From Lachnospiraceae bacterium (GTDB taxonomy: Bacteria > Bacillota > Clostridia > Lachnospirales > Lachnospiraceae): DNA of 64,000 nt. Under the pieces are notes generated by a model, which was not told the origin of the DNA, searched no databases, and saw only the letters and a list, made by a program, of their open reading frames with translations. A program made the position numbers and the translations under genes. Within the stretch, counting starts at the first letter, position 1. Every line of letters begins with the position of its first letter. Below, in pieces: positions 18,689-27,912 of the stretch. The DNA lies in the NCBI GenBank assembly GCA_014804655.1, contig JAAUZK010000010.1, positions 126,502-190,501 on the forward strand, read 5' to 3'.

Positions 18689-19441
18689 ATGCTGGTATAC
18701 GGAGATAATGTTTGGACATTAGAAAATATAGAAAGAGAAATTGAGGAATTTAAAGAAATATATGATAATAGACCGATTATTGACAATAGAGGAGGTATGT
18801 CAAGTACACGTTTATTTTGGTCTTGGTATGCTATGAAAACTCTAAACCCACAGTATATTATTGAAAGTGGTGTTTGGAAAGGGCAAGGTACATGGTTATT
18901 TGAGAAGGCATGTCCTGATGCACAGATTTTTTCCATAGACATTAATCTGGATAATAGAAAATATATATCAGAACGAGTGAAATATTTTTCGGAAGATTTT
19001 TTCTGTATTGATTGGTCTTTTATTAAAGACAAAGAAAAAGCCGTTATTTTTTTTGATGATCATCAGAATGCATATAATCGATTGATGCAGATGAAATTTA
19101 TGGGATTTAAACAGGCGCTATTTGAAGATAATTATCCTGAAACAGAGGGCGATTGCTATTCTTTAAAAAAAGTTCTGCTTGGAGTTGGGTTTGAGGAAAC
19201 GGATAAAATAATTATTCCGCCAAACCATGCACATTCTGTGTACTTCAAAGAGAATGTCGAAACATATTTTGAGTTTCCGCCTATTTATAAGACTGATTAT
19301 GTCAGGTGGGGAAGAGCGTGGGACGATGTACATTATCCAACCCGTAAACCTATTTTTGATAAGGTCGATACAGAAATGCAAAAAATATTGTATGCAGAAG
19401 CAAACGATTATACATGGATATGTTTTTGCAAGTTGAGGTAA
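18689..19441 (+). CDS. Methyltransferase-fold protein, possibly CmcI-like
   Basis: The ATG at 18689 is used because GGAGTGGGGG ends 8 bases upstream; this places it just after the preceding stop. The 250-residue protein has a Rossmann-type SAM-binding strand IIESGVWKGQGTWLF near residue 58, FSIDINLDNRKYIS, and FFDDHQNAYNR with a potential metal-binding DDH. This pattern resembles the cephalosporin-hydroxylase (CmcI)-like group, which are methyltransferases in spite of the name. The repeated ~100-residue module is absent. It is likely an O-methyltransferase of the glycan pathway, but the family placement is tentative. Confidence 0.6.
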   Translation: MLVYGDNVWTLENIEREIEEFKEIYDNRPIIDNRGGMSSTRLFWSWYAMKTLNPQYIIESGVWKGQGTWLFEKACPDAQIFSIDINLDNRKYISERVKYFSEDFFCIDWSFIKDKEKAVIFFDDHQNAYNRLMQMKFMGFKQALFEDNYPETEGDCYSLKKVLLGVGFEETDKIIIPPNHAHSVYFKENVETYFEFPPIYKTDYVRWGRAWDDVHYPTRKPIFDKVDTEMQKILYAEANDYTWICFCKLR

Positions 19442-19446
19442 GGCTT

Positions 19447-20121
19447 ATGGAGAAAAAGGTAAATTGTATTGTAAAATTTATATTAAGAGTTCAGTGTAAA
19501 GTACCTCGTGTTGTTTGGGCGGGGTCTTCTTATGGCGGGTTTTATGTTGTGCCCCTTAAATCAATGTATAATGGAAAGGCATTTTCATTTGGTATAGGGG
19601 CTGACATTACATTCGATAAATATTTGATGGATAAATGGGGCATGAAGGTTTACGGATTTGATCCAACACCAAAATCTTGTAATTGGGTAAAGCAGTGCTG
19701 TGCTGATATAACAAATTTTCACTTTTATGAGTATGGGATTTCAAACGAGGATGGAATAAAAAATTTTTATTTGCCCAAAAATCCGAGAGATATTTCAGGG
19801 TCTCTTATTAAGAATGTTACTACGAATAGAAAAATTCAGATTCCTTTTAAGTCCATGGGGACAATTATGAAAGAACTTAGCATAGACGAAGTAGATATTC
19901 TCAAATTGGATATTGAAGGATCTGAACTGGAGGCTGTACCAGATATTCTACAAAGCGGGCTGAAGTTTAAGCAGTTGTGTGTCGAAATACATTATAGATT
20001 TTGGGAAAAACACAAATACCGGCATTTGTTTAAATTTATCAGATTATTAAACAAAGCAAATTATTATATAGTTGCAGTGTCATCGTCTTATGAAGAAATA
20101 ACACTATTAAAAAAAGAATAA
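19447..20121 (+). CDS. FkbM-family methyltransferase
   Basis: The ATG at 19447 has GAGG 8 bases before it; an in-frame ATG at 19414 would overlap the previous gene. The 224-residue protein shows the FkbM/Methyltransf_21 pattern: FSFGIGADITFDKYL as SAM-binding loop, VYGFDPTPKSCNWV, and DILKLDIEGSELEAV near residue 153, the hallmark of the family. FkbM enzymes methylate hydroxyls of sugars and polyketides. It is a cytoplasmic tailoring enzyme for the surface glycan. It is one of seven or so methyltransferase-like genes in the locus, implying an unusually heavily methylated product. Confidence 0.85.
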   Translation: MEKKVNCIVKFILRVQCKVPRVVWAGSSYGGFYVVPLKSMYNGKAFSFGIGADITFDKYLMDKWGMKVYGFDPTPKSCNWVKQCCADITNFHFYEYGISNEDGIKNFYLPKNPRDISGSLIKNVTTNRKIQIPFKSMGTIMKELSIDEVDILKLDIEGSELEAVPDILQSGLKFKQLCVEIHYRFWEKHKYRHLFKFIRLLNKANYYIVAVSSSYEEITLLKKE

Positions 20122-20150
20122 ACAACATTATAATGGGAGGCGTATGAGTA

Positions 20151-21107
20151 ATGTATATAAATAATGACATTGATTACTTAAAATTTTTAAAAGATAAAAA
20201 GGTGATTATATTTGGCGCGGGAAGACAGGGGCAAAAAGTTCTTTGGGATTTGAGCAAGCATGATATTGTAACGGTTGCTTTTTGTGATAATGATGTTAAA
20301 AAACAAAATCAGTTGATAAGAGGTGTTAAGATAATATCATTTGACGAACTTTTGAAAGTAAATGATGTAGATACAATGATTATAATTAGTACTTTTGAGC
20401 GGGAATTGAAAAAACAGTTGTTAATGAACAAAGTATATAATTTTATTTTGGCAACGCAGATTGACTTTGGCGGTGGTGAAGAGTATTACGATGAACAGTA
20501 TTTCAAGTGGCAGCAAAGTATGGGTGAATTTGGATCCCAAATTAAAGTAAACATGTTTAAGCCATATATTAAGAAAGATATGACTGTTGTTGAATTTGGA
20601 AGTGGAGGTGGGTATCTGCTTGCTTTAATCGATGCAAAAGAGAAAATCGGGATAGAAATTAATGATTCAGCTCGTGAGGCAGCGAAAGAAATTGGAATTA
20701 AAAGTGTGAAAAATATAAAGGATTTACCTGACAATTTTGCGGATGTCATAATATCGACAAGTGTATTAGAACATGTAGAAAATCCACTGGGAGCTTTGCG
20801 GGAATTACATAATAAGTTAAAAAAAGATGGAAAAATAATCTTTCATGTCCCCAATGAGTCTTGTGATACAGAATATACAAGGAGTGATGTGAACAATCAC
20901 TTTTATACGTGGAATTGCCTAAATATTGGTAATCTTTTTAAGGCGGCGGGATATTTTGTGCAGTCTGTTCAAAAGATACAGGAAATATGGCCGGAGAATT
21001 GTTTTGAAGTTGCGAAGGAAGTAAGTCCAGTATTGTTTGATTCGCTTTGTAGTATAGGAGGTAAGGCGTTTGATGCGAATAGGTGTTTAATAGTAGCATG
21101 CAAATGA
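20151..21107 (+). CDS. Rossmann-like domain fused to a class I methyltransferase (type 11)
   Basis: A 318-residue protein starting at the ATG at 20151, with GGGAGG ten bases upstream (an ATG at 20144 hits a stop within six codons). Residues 17 to about 115 are the repeated module (KVIIFGAGRQGQKVL ... VAFCDNDVKKQ ... MIIISTF). The SAM domain starts near residue 146 with VVEFGSGGGYLLALI, then GIEINDSAREAA, ADVIISTSVLEHV near 204 and LKKDGKIIFHVP. A sugar or lipid-linked sugar is the likely substrate. Confidence 0.83.
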   Translation: MYINNDIDYLKFLKDKKVIIFGAGRQGQKVLWDLSKHDIVTVAFCDNDVKKQNQLIRGVKIISFDELLKVNDVDTMIIISTFERELKKQLLMNKVYNFILATQIDFGGGEEYYDEQYFKWQQSMGEFGSQIKVNMFKPYIKKDMTVVEFGSGGGYLLALIDAKEKIGIEINDSAREAAKEIGIKSVKNIKDLPDNFADVIISTSVLEHVENPLGALRELHNKLKKDGKIIFHVPNESCDTEYTRSDVNNHFYTWNCLNIGNLFKAAGYFVQSVQKIQEIWPENCFEVAKEVSPVLFDSLCSIGGKAFDANRCLIVACK

Positions 21108-21172
21108 ATAATCCGCATAATACAGTCCATAGAGACAATTGAAGAAATACCACTGTTAAAGAAGGAATATGC

Positions 21173-22399
21173 ATGAATATATTATATTTGAATCTTTACG
21201 ATGAATTTGGCGGGGCAGAAAAAATATGTAATTTATTATATAATCAGTTTTCGCAAGAAGATAAGCATTACCGTTTTGTATTAGCGGGAGACAAGGATAG
21301 TGATAAAAATTCATATAGCTTATTTTCAAAACATACTTTTAAGGAAATAGAAGAATATTTGATAGAATATGATTTTCTAAAAAGAATAGTAAGGATATTG
21401 GCATTGGTATGTATTGTGCGAATCATATTAGTGAAACGGATAGACGTGGTACATTTGCATAATACACATGATTATTTAATTAGTTGCAGAGGGATAAAAG
21501 TACTTTTGAAGTTTGTTCCTGTCGTGTGGACTCTTCATGATATGTGGTCTATGACCGGGTACTGTACGTATTCGGCCAAATGTGTCAGATGGAAAGATAG
21601 GTGTAGAAACTGTAAAGATTTATCGGCAAATCGAGTCTTACGTAAGGATTTGCCAGAAAGGTTCTTTTTACAAAAGAAAGCGTTATTTACGGAAAATCAT
21701 TTATATCGAGTATGTCCGTCAAAATGGCTTTATGACATGATAAAGGACAGTGGGATAGGGGTAAAAAATTTGCTCTGTATACCAAATGGTGTTGATATAG
21801 AAACTTTTCGAAGAATTGATAAAAAAACAGCGCGAAGAAAAAATCACTTGAACAACAATAAAAAGTATTTGTTATTTGTTGCTGCATCAACAAATAATAA
21901 AAAGAAAGGCATGGATTACTTATTAGATGCAGTTAAGATGCTTAACGATGTGAAGGATTTGGAGATTTTGGTTATAGGGAAGACGGATCATAAAATTTCA
22001 GGAAACGGTATACCTGTTCATAGGTTGGGGTATATCTCGGAGGAAAAAGTATTAAATGAAATATATGCAGCAGCCGATTTATTTATTCTTCCAAGTATAG
22101 AAGACAATTTTCCATGTACAACTTTAGAGGCTATGGCGTCGGGAACACCAGTTATTGCATTCAGGGTTGGAGGTATTATTGAACAATTAGATGAAGAATC
22201 GGGATTTTTGGTAGATGAGATTTTGCCGGGGGAATTAGCAATGAAGATTAGAATGGCATTATCAGATCAGGAAAAGTTAAGTGATATTTCGGAAAAAGCT
22301 TATAGAAGGAGTGTGAATTTATTCTCAGCTAATAGCATGAATGACAAGTATAGAATATTGTATAAAAAAGCTATAAAGAGATATAGGAGTTTCAAATGA
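21173..22399 (+). CDS. Glycosyltransferase family 4
   Basis: A 408-residue GT-B enzyme with the GT4 start NLYDEFGGAEKI, a WTLHDMWSMTGYC segment seen in GT4 enzymes of O-antigen and colanic-acid type, a cluster of cysteines (YCTYSAKC ... RCRNCK), a donor domain LCIPNGVDIETF ... LLFVAASTNNKKKGMDYLLDA and the donor-binding E-x7-E in EDNFPCTTLEAMASG near residue 309. It has no added Rossmann-like module. Its stop overlaps the start of the next GT4 gene by 4 bases (ATGA), indicating translational coupling. Confidence 0.9.
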   Translation: MNILYLNLYDEFGGAEKICNLLYNQFSQEDKHYRFVLAGDKDSDKNSYSLFSKHTFKEIEEYLIEYDFLKRIVRILALVCIVRIILVKRIDVVHLHNTHDYLISCRGIKVLLKFVPVVWTLHDMWSMTGYCTYSAKCVRWKDRCRNCKDLSANRVLRKDLPERFFLQKKALFTENHLYRVCPSKWLYDMIKDSGIGVKNLLCIPNGVDIETFRRIDKKTARRKNHLNNNKKYLLFVAASTNNKKKGMDYLLDAVKMLNDVKDLEILVIGKTDHKISGNGIPVHRLGYISEEKVLNEIYAAADLFILPSIEDNFPCTTLEAMASGTPVIAFRVGGIIEQLDEESGFLVDEILPGELAMKIRMALSDQEKLSDISEKAYRRSVNLFSANSMNDKYRILYKKAIKRYRSFK

Positions 22400-23502
22400 A
22401 AAAACTACTGTTGGTCAGACCATTTGCTAGGGTCATGAATATAAGCACCTATAATTCGCAGGAAATAGGTTTGTGTAAAGCTTTGTGCCGATTGGGCTTT
22501 GACTGTGATATTGTTTATTTTTCAAAGACGAATCATGAAGAGATAGTATTTCGTGACAAAAAAAACAGAGTAAAAATAATATGGAGAAGAGGTGTTGTAT
22601 TCGGAATAAGGGCAATTTATCTTGACTTTTTGAATCCCTTTAAGTTATGGAAATATAATATTATTATTTCCAATGAGTACGATCAAATTATGAGTATCCT
22701 TCTGGCATTGCTTCATAGAAATGTATATATATATAATGGACCTTATTTTAATGCGTTTGAAAATGAAAAAAAAATGAAAGCTTACGATTTAATATCTGTA
22801 CCGGTATGCAATGCATTTGTAAAATGTATTTTTTCAAAAACAGATGATGCCACAACATTTTTGAAAAATAAAGGTTTGAAAAAAGTAGTAACTGTAGGAG
22901 TTGGACTGGATATTTCTAAGCTTTACAAAAAGGCAAATGCTTGTGATCAGGTGATGATGAATGATCATGAGGGAAAGCACAATATTCTTTATGTGGGAAC
23001 TGCGGAAAAAAGAAAACGTGTTGAGTTTATCATGAAGGTGTTCGGGGGTTTATGCAATGAAAGGGATGATGTACAACTTGTCATTGTAGGTATAAAAGAT
23101 AAAAGAGAAATAGATCGTCTTTTAAGATTAATCGATGTTGTTTACAGAGACCGTGTTTCTTTTTTGGGACAAGTAGATAATCAGCGGATGGCGGATATAT
23201 ATCAACGTGCAGATTGTCTTGTTTTGGCATCAGATGAGGAAATATTCGGAATGGTGCTTCTTGAAGCTATGTATTTCAAAACGCCATGTATTGCAAAGAA
23301 TGTAGCTGGACCCAAAACCGTTATTGATCACAAGATAAATGGGATTTTGGAGATAGACTATAATGTTGGGAAGTGGAAAGATGATATTGAATATTTGTTA
23401 GACAATCCTGATGTAAGAGAGAGTATGGGGAAGAATGCTTATAATAAAGTGATGTCTGAGTTTACTTGGGGTAAAATAGTATATAAAATGTTTAAGAATT
23501 GA
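22396..23502 (+). CDS. Glycosyltransferase family 4
   Basis: This 368-residue protein begins inside the stop of the previous GT4 gene, with AGGAG upstream. The donor domain contains ILYVGTAEKRKRVEFIMKVF, FLGQVDNQRMADIY, and EEIFGMVLLEAMYF (E-x7-E) near residue 281. Residue content in the acceptor half (VRPFARVMNISTYNSQEIG) is unusual, with no typical GG-loop, so the acceptor may differ from the preceding GT4. The tight coupling suggests consecutive sugar additions, which is inference. Confidence 0.87.
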   Translation: MKKLLLVRPFARVMNISTYNSQEIGLCKALCRLGFDCDIVYFSKTNHEEIVFRDKKNRVKIIWRRGVVFGIRAIYLDFLNPFKLWKYNIIISNEYDQIMSILLALLHRNVYIYNGPYFNAFENEKKMKAYDLISVPVCNAFVKCIFSKTDDATTFLKNKGLKKVVTVGVGLDISKLYKKANACDQVMMNDHEGKHNILYVGTAEKRKRVEFIMKVFGGLCNERDDVQLVIVGIKDKREIDRLLRLIDVVYRDRVSFLGQVDNQRMADIYQRADCLVLASDEEIFGMVLLEAMYFKTPCIAKNVAGPKTVIDHKINGILEIDYNVGKWKDDIEYLLDNPDVRESMGKNAYNKVMSEFTWGKIVYKMFKN

Positions 23503-23579
23503 ACATGCAGAAGTGATGTTATAATAAATAAATTTTGCCAATAAGTTTTTTATGGTAATAAAGGCGAGAGGGGCAATAA

Positions 23580-24632
23580 ATGAAAACAATTTTAATTTGG
23601 GGAACAGGGAAGCTTGCGAAACAGTTCGTTGAAAATCAATGTCATGGCGATATTATAGGGTTTATAGAAACAGTCAGGACAAAAGATTTTTTTATGCAGA
23701 AACCGGTCTATGGAAGCCATGAAATACCAAGTGGATATGACTATATTGTTATAGCAAATTCATATGTGAGTGAAATTTATAATTTATGTCTTAATTTGAG
23801 AATTGATGTTTCCAAGATTATATTTTTATATAAGGTTAATAACAGAGTGGGGTGCACGGATCAAGCAGTTATAAAGGAGATATTGCTTGAAAGAAATTAT
23901 ATTAACTATTGTATGGAATTTGGATTACAGGATAGCGCATTAATTGAAAAAGATATTATGGAATACCAAAAATTGAATAAGAGAGTTAATTTTGATATTA
24001 ATGAGCAAAACATGTGGCCAATCATAAGGGATAAATATGATGTTGCAGGTACTATTAATAATTACTTTTTGCAGGATTTATGGGCTGCCAGACATATTAT
24101 AGGGAGTGGGATAAAAAAACATTTTGATATTGGAAGCAGACTTGATGGATTTATAGCGCATCTTTTAGCAGCGGACATTGAAGTTACAATGATTGATGTT
24201 CGTGAATTTCCGGGAGAAGTTGAGCATCTTTATACGATTGTGGATGATGCTACTTATCTACATCAAGTTATAGATGAAAGTGTTGAGAGTATGTCTGCGC
24301 TATGTTCCTTGGAGCATTTTGGTTTAGGAAGATATGGCGATTCAATTGACCCTGAATCTTGCTTTAAGTGCTTCGATAATATTCAAAAAAAATTAAAAAA
24401 AGATGGAGAGCTTTATATTTCTGTTCCTGTTGGAAAGGAGAGAGTGGAATTTAATGCTCACAGAATTTTTTATGCCAGTACAGTAGTAGAAAGTTTTTCA
24501 TCATTACAATTAGTGGAATATTCATGTGTTGCGGAAAAGAAAATTGAATATAGTGTGGATATTCATAAATATGATAATGATATGCATAATGGAGAATATC
24601 GATACGGATTATTTCACTTTGTCAAAAAATGA
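23580..24632 (+). CDS. Rossmann-like domain fused to a DUF268 (methyltransferase-like) domain
   Basis: A 350-residue protein; GAGAGGGG stands before the ATG at 23580. Residues 1 to about 95 are a divergent copy of the repeated module (ILIWGTGKLAKQF ... IGFIETVRT), where the second glycine position is Ala and the usual Asp at the end of the second strand is Glu. Further on, DLWAARHIIGSGIKKHFDIGSRLDG, IDVREFPGEVE and CSLEHFGLGRYGD match the DUF268 family, a SAM-methyltransferase-like group of unknown activity common in polysaccharide loci. The C-terminal part KKDGELYISVPVG agrees. A sugar-modifying role is likely. Confidence 0.78.
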   Translation: MKTILIWGTGKLAKQFVENQCHGDIIGFIETVRTKDFFMQKPVYGSHEIPSGYDYIVIANSYVSEIYNLCLNLRIDVSKIIFLYKVNNRVGCTDQAVIKEILLERNYINYCMEFGLQDSALIEKDIMEYQKLNKRVNFDINEQNMWPIIRDKYDVAGTINNYFLQDLWAARHIIGSGIKKHFDIGSRLDGFIAHLLAADIEVTMIDVREFPGEVEHLYTIVDDATYLHQVIDESVESMSALCSLEHFGLGRYGDSIDPESCFKCFDNIQKKLKKDGELYISVPVGKERVEFNAHRIFYASTVVESFSSLQLVEYSCVAEKKIEYSVDIHKYDNDMHNGEYRYGLFHFVKK

Positions 24633-24734
24633 TGCAAGATGGATATAAATCTACCCAAAACGCTATACTAGGATGATGTTTTGGGAGATAATGGCATAGA
24701 TTAATGAAATGATTATAGCATACAATACGTTAGA

Positions 24735-25190
24735 TGATTCCGATCTGGGCAGTGGCGGGGAAACATCTGACGGATCATCAGGGTGAGGAATCTGGGAATA
24801 GTGGGACGATTATTCTGGATGCCACCTGCGCTCCCCCAGAACATCAGTTATCCGCCGGATGTAAATTTCCTGAATGAGACAAGGGAAAACCTTGAAAGAG
24901 TGATCGACAGGGGAAAGGATGTAGCACCCGTGGAGTTTGGGATGAAACTTGACTTGAGCATCGGTGAAAACGGAATGGTACGTCTGGAAAGACTTTCGTT
25001 TGCTACCTACAATGAATCCGATGTATTGGTCGGCACCATAGAAAGATATAAGGAACGGATCGGTCATTATTCGCAGAGGGTACTTGTGGACAAGAGCTAT
25101 CGGAACAGGGAGAATATGGTGTTCTGTAGACAGCATGGATTTATGCTGACATTTATGCAAAATAACCACTGTGAAGTTTTGTCTGTTTAA
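24735..25190 (+). pseudogene. IS5-type DDE transposase remnant
   Basis: Around 24790-24830 the frame reading SGTIILDATCAP carries the first catalytic Asp of IS5-type transposases. One extra C in the run near 24832-24836 shifts into the frame NISYPPDVNFLNETRENLE, the expected continuation. Then VEFGMKLDLSIGENG, LVGTIERYKERIGHY and VLVDKSYRNRENMVFC follow, but the segment that should lie between NLERVIDR and VEFGMKL is deleted, and the C-terminus ends early. The element is dead. It lies between two modular glycan genes and contrasts with them in its higher GC content. No clear terminal inverted repeats were found. Confidence 0.75.
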
Positions 25191-25231
25191 TGAGCAAACA
25201 TTAAATTATATATTTATGGAGGTAATCAAAG

Positions 25232-26264
25232 ATGAGCAATAAGGCCTTGAGCTTTATCTATGGAGCTGGTAAATATGGGAAATTATTACTTCAGTGTTTT
25301 AGGGACTTAATGGAAATAGATTATTTTGTTCAGACTGAAGAACCAGTTGTGAAAGAAATAGAAAAAATTCCTGTGATTTCATTTGAAAGAATGATAAAAA
25401 TGAAGGGGCTAAAAATTGTTCTTATTGCAATGGGTAACAAAAAAATAGCCTACGAAGTCGGAATGAATATTTATAATGCTGACAGTGCGAATATTAAAGT
25501 TTATTATTGTGGCAATTTTATTGAGGATAATTTGCTGATGGAAAGTAAAATTCATTTGACCGGTGATAAATATTGCATTGTATGCGGAAACAGTTTTAAA
25601 GAATTTTTGCCCGCAGGAATAAGTGAGAAGATATTTAATAAGTACCATATTATTGGGGGGGCATAGAAACAATTGCATATGTCCATGTTGTGGAGCTTGG
25701 GATAGAGAGAGATGGCTTTATTATGTTTTACAAAATAAGACAGACATTTCCCAAATGTCTGGCAGAATACTTCATTTTGCACCGGAAAAAGGTATTATAA
25801 ATTATATAAAGAAAAATGAGCGGATTGATTATTATACAGCGGATATCGTTTCAGGACGGGCTATGCATGTGACAGATATTACGGACATTCAATATAGAGA
25901 AGGCACTTTTGATTATGTTATTAGTAATCATGTTTTGGAACATATAGTTGATGAAAAGAAAGCTGTGAATGAAATTAAGCGAGTGTTGAAGAAAAATGGT
26001 AAATGGATTTTCTCTTTTCCAATCTGTACCGATATAACAACATATGAGGATCCAGCAATTGTTTCATATGAAGCCAGATTAGCGGCATATGGACAGAGTG
26101 ATCATGTGCGATTATATGGATATGATTATAAAACCAGATTTGAGAAATATGGATTTGAATTACAAGTTTTTAGTCCTGAGAAGGAGATTGATACAATATG
26201 TATCAAAAAATATGGATTTATTAAAGATGATGTAATTATTGTGGCAACTAAAATGTCCAAATAA
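25232..26264 (+). pseudogene. Rossmann-like/zinc-ribbon/methyltransferase fusion gene, frameshifted at a G7 tract
   Basis: Two adjoining frames, 25232-25666 and the tail to 26264, form one broken gene. The first encodes the repeated module (SFIYGAGKYGKLLL) and the first zinc-ribbon pair (CIVCG, near 25577). The second continues with CPCCGAWDRERWLYYVL, FAPEKGI, FDYVISNHVLEHI and LKKNGKWIFSFPI. Removing one G from the seven at 25655-25661 restores a continuous frame (IIGGHRNNCICPCC). The intact design is that of the gene at 9262, where the same domains are continuous. GGAGG precedes the ATG. The indel may be decay, sequencing error, or a slippage switch. Confidence 0.82.
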
Positions 26265-26363
26265 AAGAATATAGAAAATATTAGCTTTTTGCTTTTGTAG
26301 ATATAAGCTTTGCGGAATTGGACAAAGAGTGTTGAAAGTTTGAAGTTAGATCGGATGAAATAA

Positions 26364-26612
26364 ATGATTAAAGATTCGGAACTAATGAAAGAGAATACGC
26401 CATTATTTGAAAATAAACTTGTAATATGGGGAGTGGGCGAACAGGGATGCATATTATATAATGATATTATTCATATGGGGAGGCAAGAAAGGTGTTTTTG
26501 TGTGTGACTCAAACATTCTTTTGCAAGGTAAAGAAATTATAAAAGCATTTTTCATTACTTGCTTGTGTCTTGAGCGAAGGAATGGTAACAATTATGAACA
26601 GTCAAGCCTAAA
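26364..26612 (+). pseudogene. Truncated, frameshifted duplicate of the gene at 7998 (N-terminal module only)
   Basis: The ATG at 26364 starts IKDSELMKENTPLFENKLVIWG, nearly a copy of the beginning of the sulfotransferase-like gene at 7998 (VKDLELMKNITPLFEKRLVIWG). After HMGRQERCFCV the frame stops, but in a shifted frame KKGVFVCDSNILLQGKEI continues the similarity, and a further shift gives VLSEG. Nothing of the sulfotransferase domain remains before the IS110 copy starts at about 26650. The piece is best explained as a locus duplication destroyed by an IS-linked rearrangement. Confidence 0.72.
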
Positions 26613-26655
26613 TTAGCAAAAAAATCTTTTTCGTATCGTGGTAAAAAGGGTAACT

Positions 26656-27632
26656 TTAACAAAGCTCTCTATGGGTGCATTTGGCGCTATAATTACCAGA
26701 CTGGTAAACAGAAGGGTCCAAACCGGCAAAAGCAAGCAGCATTGAGGGGCATTGGAAGCGGTAGATATCACCGATCTCTCCAAGTATCATTCCACCGTTG
26801 ATGTAACCGATACCCGGAATGGTCATGATAACGGAGTCATTGAATTTCATGATTTCTGTCATTTCAGCCTCAACACGTTCTAACTGGCTGTCCAGTAACT
26901 CAATCTGTGCAATGGTATGAGTTACCTGAATAGATAAGGCACTGTCAGATGTGCCGACAGACTTCTGTGCAAGAGCCCTTAAATCTTTCGCCTGCTCTTT
27001 GGTGAAGTGTCCGTGGGAGGATTTCACAAGCAGGCTGGAAAGATGGGTCATATGCATGGAAGCAATGCCCTGAGGCGTGGGAGCCTCTGTCAAAAGTGCG
27101 TAGACAGCTTTCTGATGTAGTCCGGATTTGAAGAAATACTGCAGTTCCGGAAAGACCTGGTCAACATAGGAAGTCAGCTGGATCTTTAAACGTGTCCGCT
27201 GCTTGATGGTCTTCTGCCGAAAGCGGCCAAGTTGTTTCAGATCCATCAGGTCAAGGTCATAAAAAGAGACAAACCTGTAAGAATCCTGCATCATGAGTGT
27301 TTGGCAATGATGTATGTGTCAACTTTGTCCGTCTTGGTCTTGCGGATGTTATTTTTGCGCATGACCGAGGTTTTGATGGGATTCAACACACACACGTTGT
27401 AATTACAGGCAACAAGGTATCTTACAAGGTTGTCACCGTAGTGTGCCGTCGATTCAAGACCGATGATGATGCTGTCGTCCTCGTAAGAAAGTCCGACGAG
27501 ACGGGGATTCAGCAGTTGGAAGCCGTCACCGTCATTTGTGAATTTGAACGGCTTCATGAGTTCAGTGCCATCAGAAGATATGGCTGATGCAAAATGGTTG
27601 AGTTTGGCAATGTCAATGCCTACGTAAATCAT
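26656..27632 (-). pseudogene. IS110-family transposase, frameshifted and C-terminally truncated
   Basis: The minus-strand gene starts at the ATG at 27632-27630 (GGGAGG upstream) with MIYVGIDIAKLNHFASA, the RuvC-like DEDD start of IS110 transposases, and proceeds through GLESTAHYGDNLVRYL and [14 protein letters not shown]. There it hits a TGA (27293-27291). A shift by one base at the short A run near 27301 continues with LMMQDSYRF and the rest, including the Transposase_20 part ([39 protein letters not shown]). The normal C-terminal ~70 residues after that are gone. It is not a copy of the 10405 element: the two sequences differ throughout. Confidence 0.86.
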
Positions 27633-27689
27633 GAGGTGGTACCTCCCTTTCATAAAGTCTGATACCGTGATGTCCACCATCGATTATCA

Positions 27690-27850
27690 TTGTAGACTTG
27701 ATTGAAATAAGAACTTAAGGAGCAGACACTCCGGCTCATCCAGCAGATAAACAATTCAGATAAAGGCAGCGGCAATACACTCCAGTTGAGTAGTCAGGCT
27801 ATAGGTAAAAATCAAAAGTCCACAGTATCTGAATTGCATTGAACCACGAT
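27690..27850 (-). ncRNA. Upstream non-coding end of the minus-strand IS110 copy; bridge-RNA-like candidate
   Basis: Upstream of the transposase (in its own direction) about 230 bases carry no gene. An 11-bp perfect inverted repeat pairs 27752-27762 with 27826-27836 and closes a fold of 85 bases. IS110-group elements encode the bridge RNA between the left end and the transposase on the same strand, which is the position seen here. The pairing is visible; that it is a functional RNA, and its exact ends, are inferred from the family. Confidence 0.35.
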
Positions 27851-27912
27851 ACAAACTAAAAAGAAAGGAAAGTTGGTGTTTTTGCTTCTGGAAACATCAT
27901 ACAAGGTATAAA

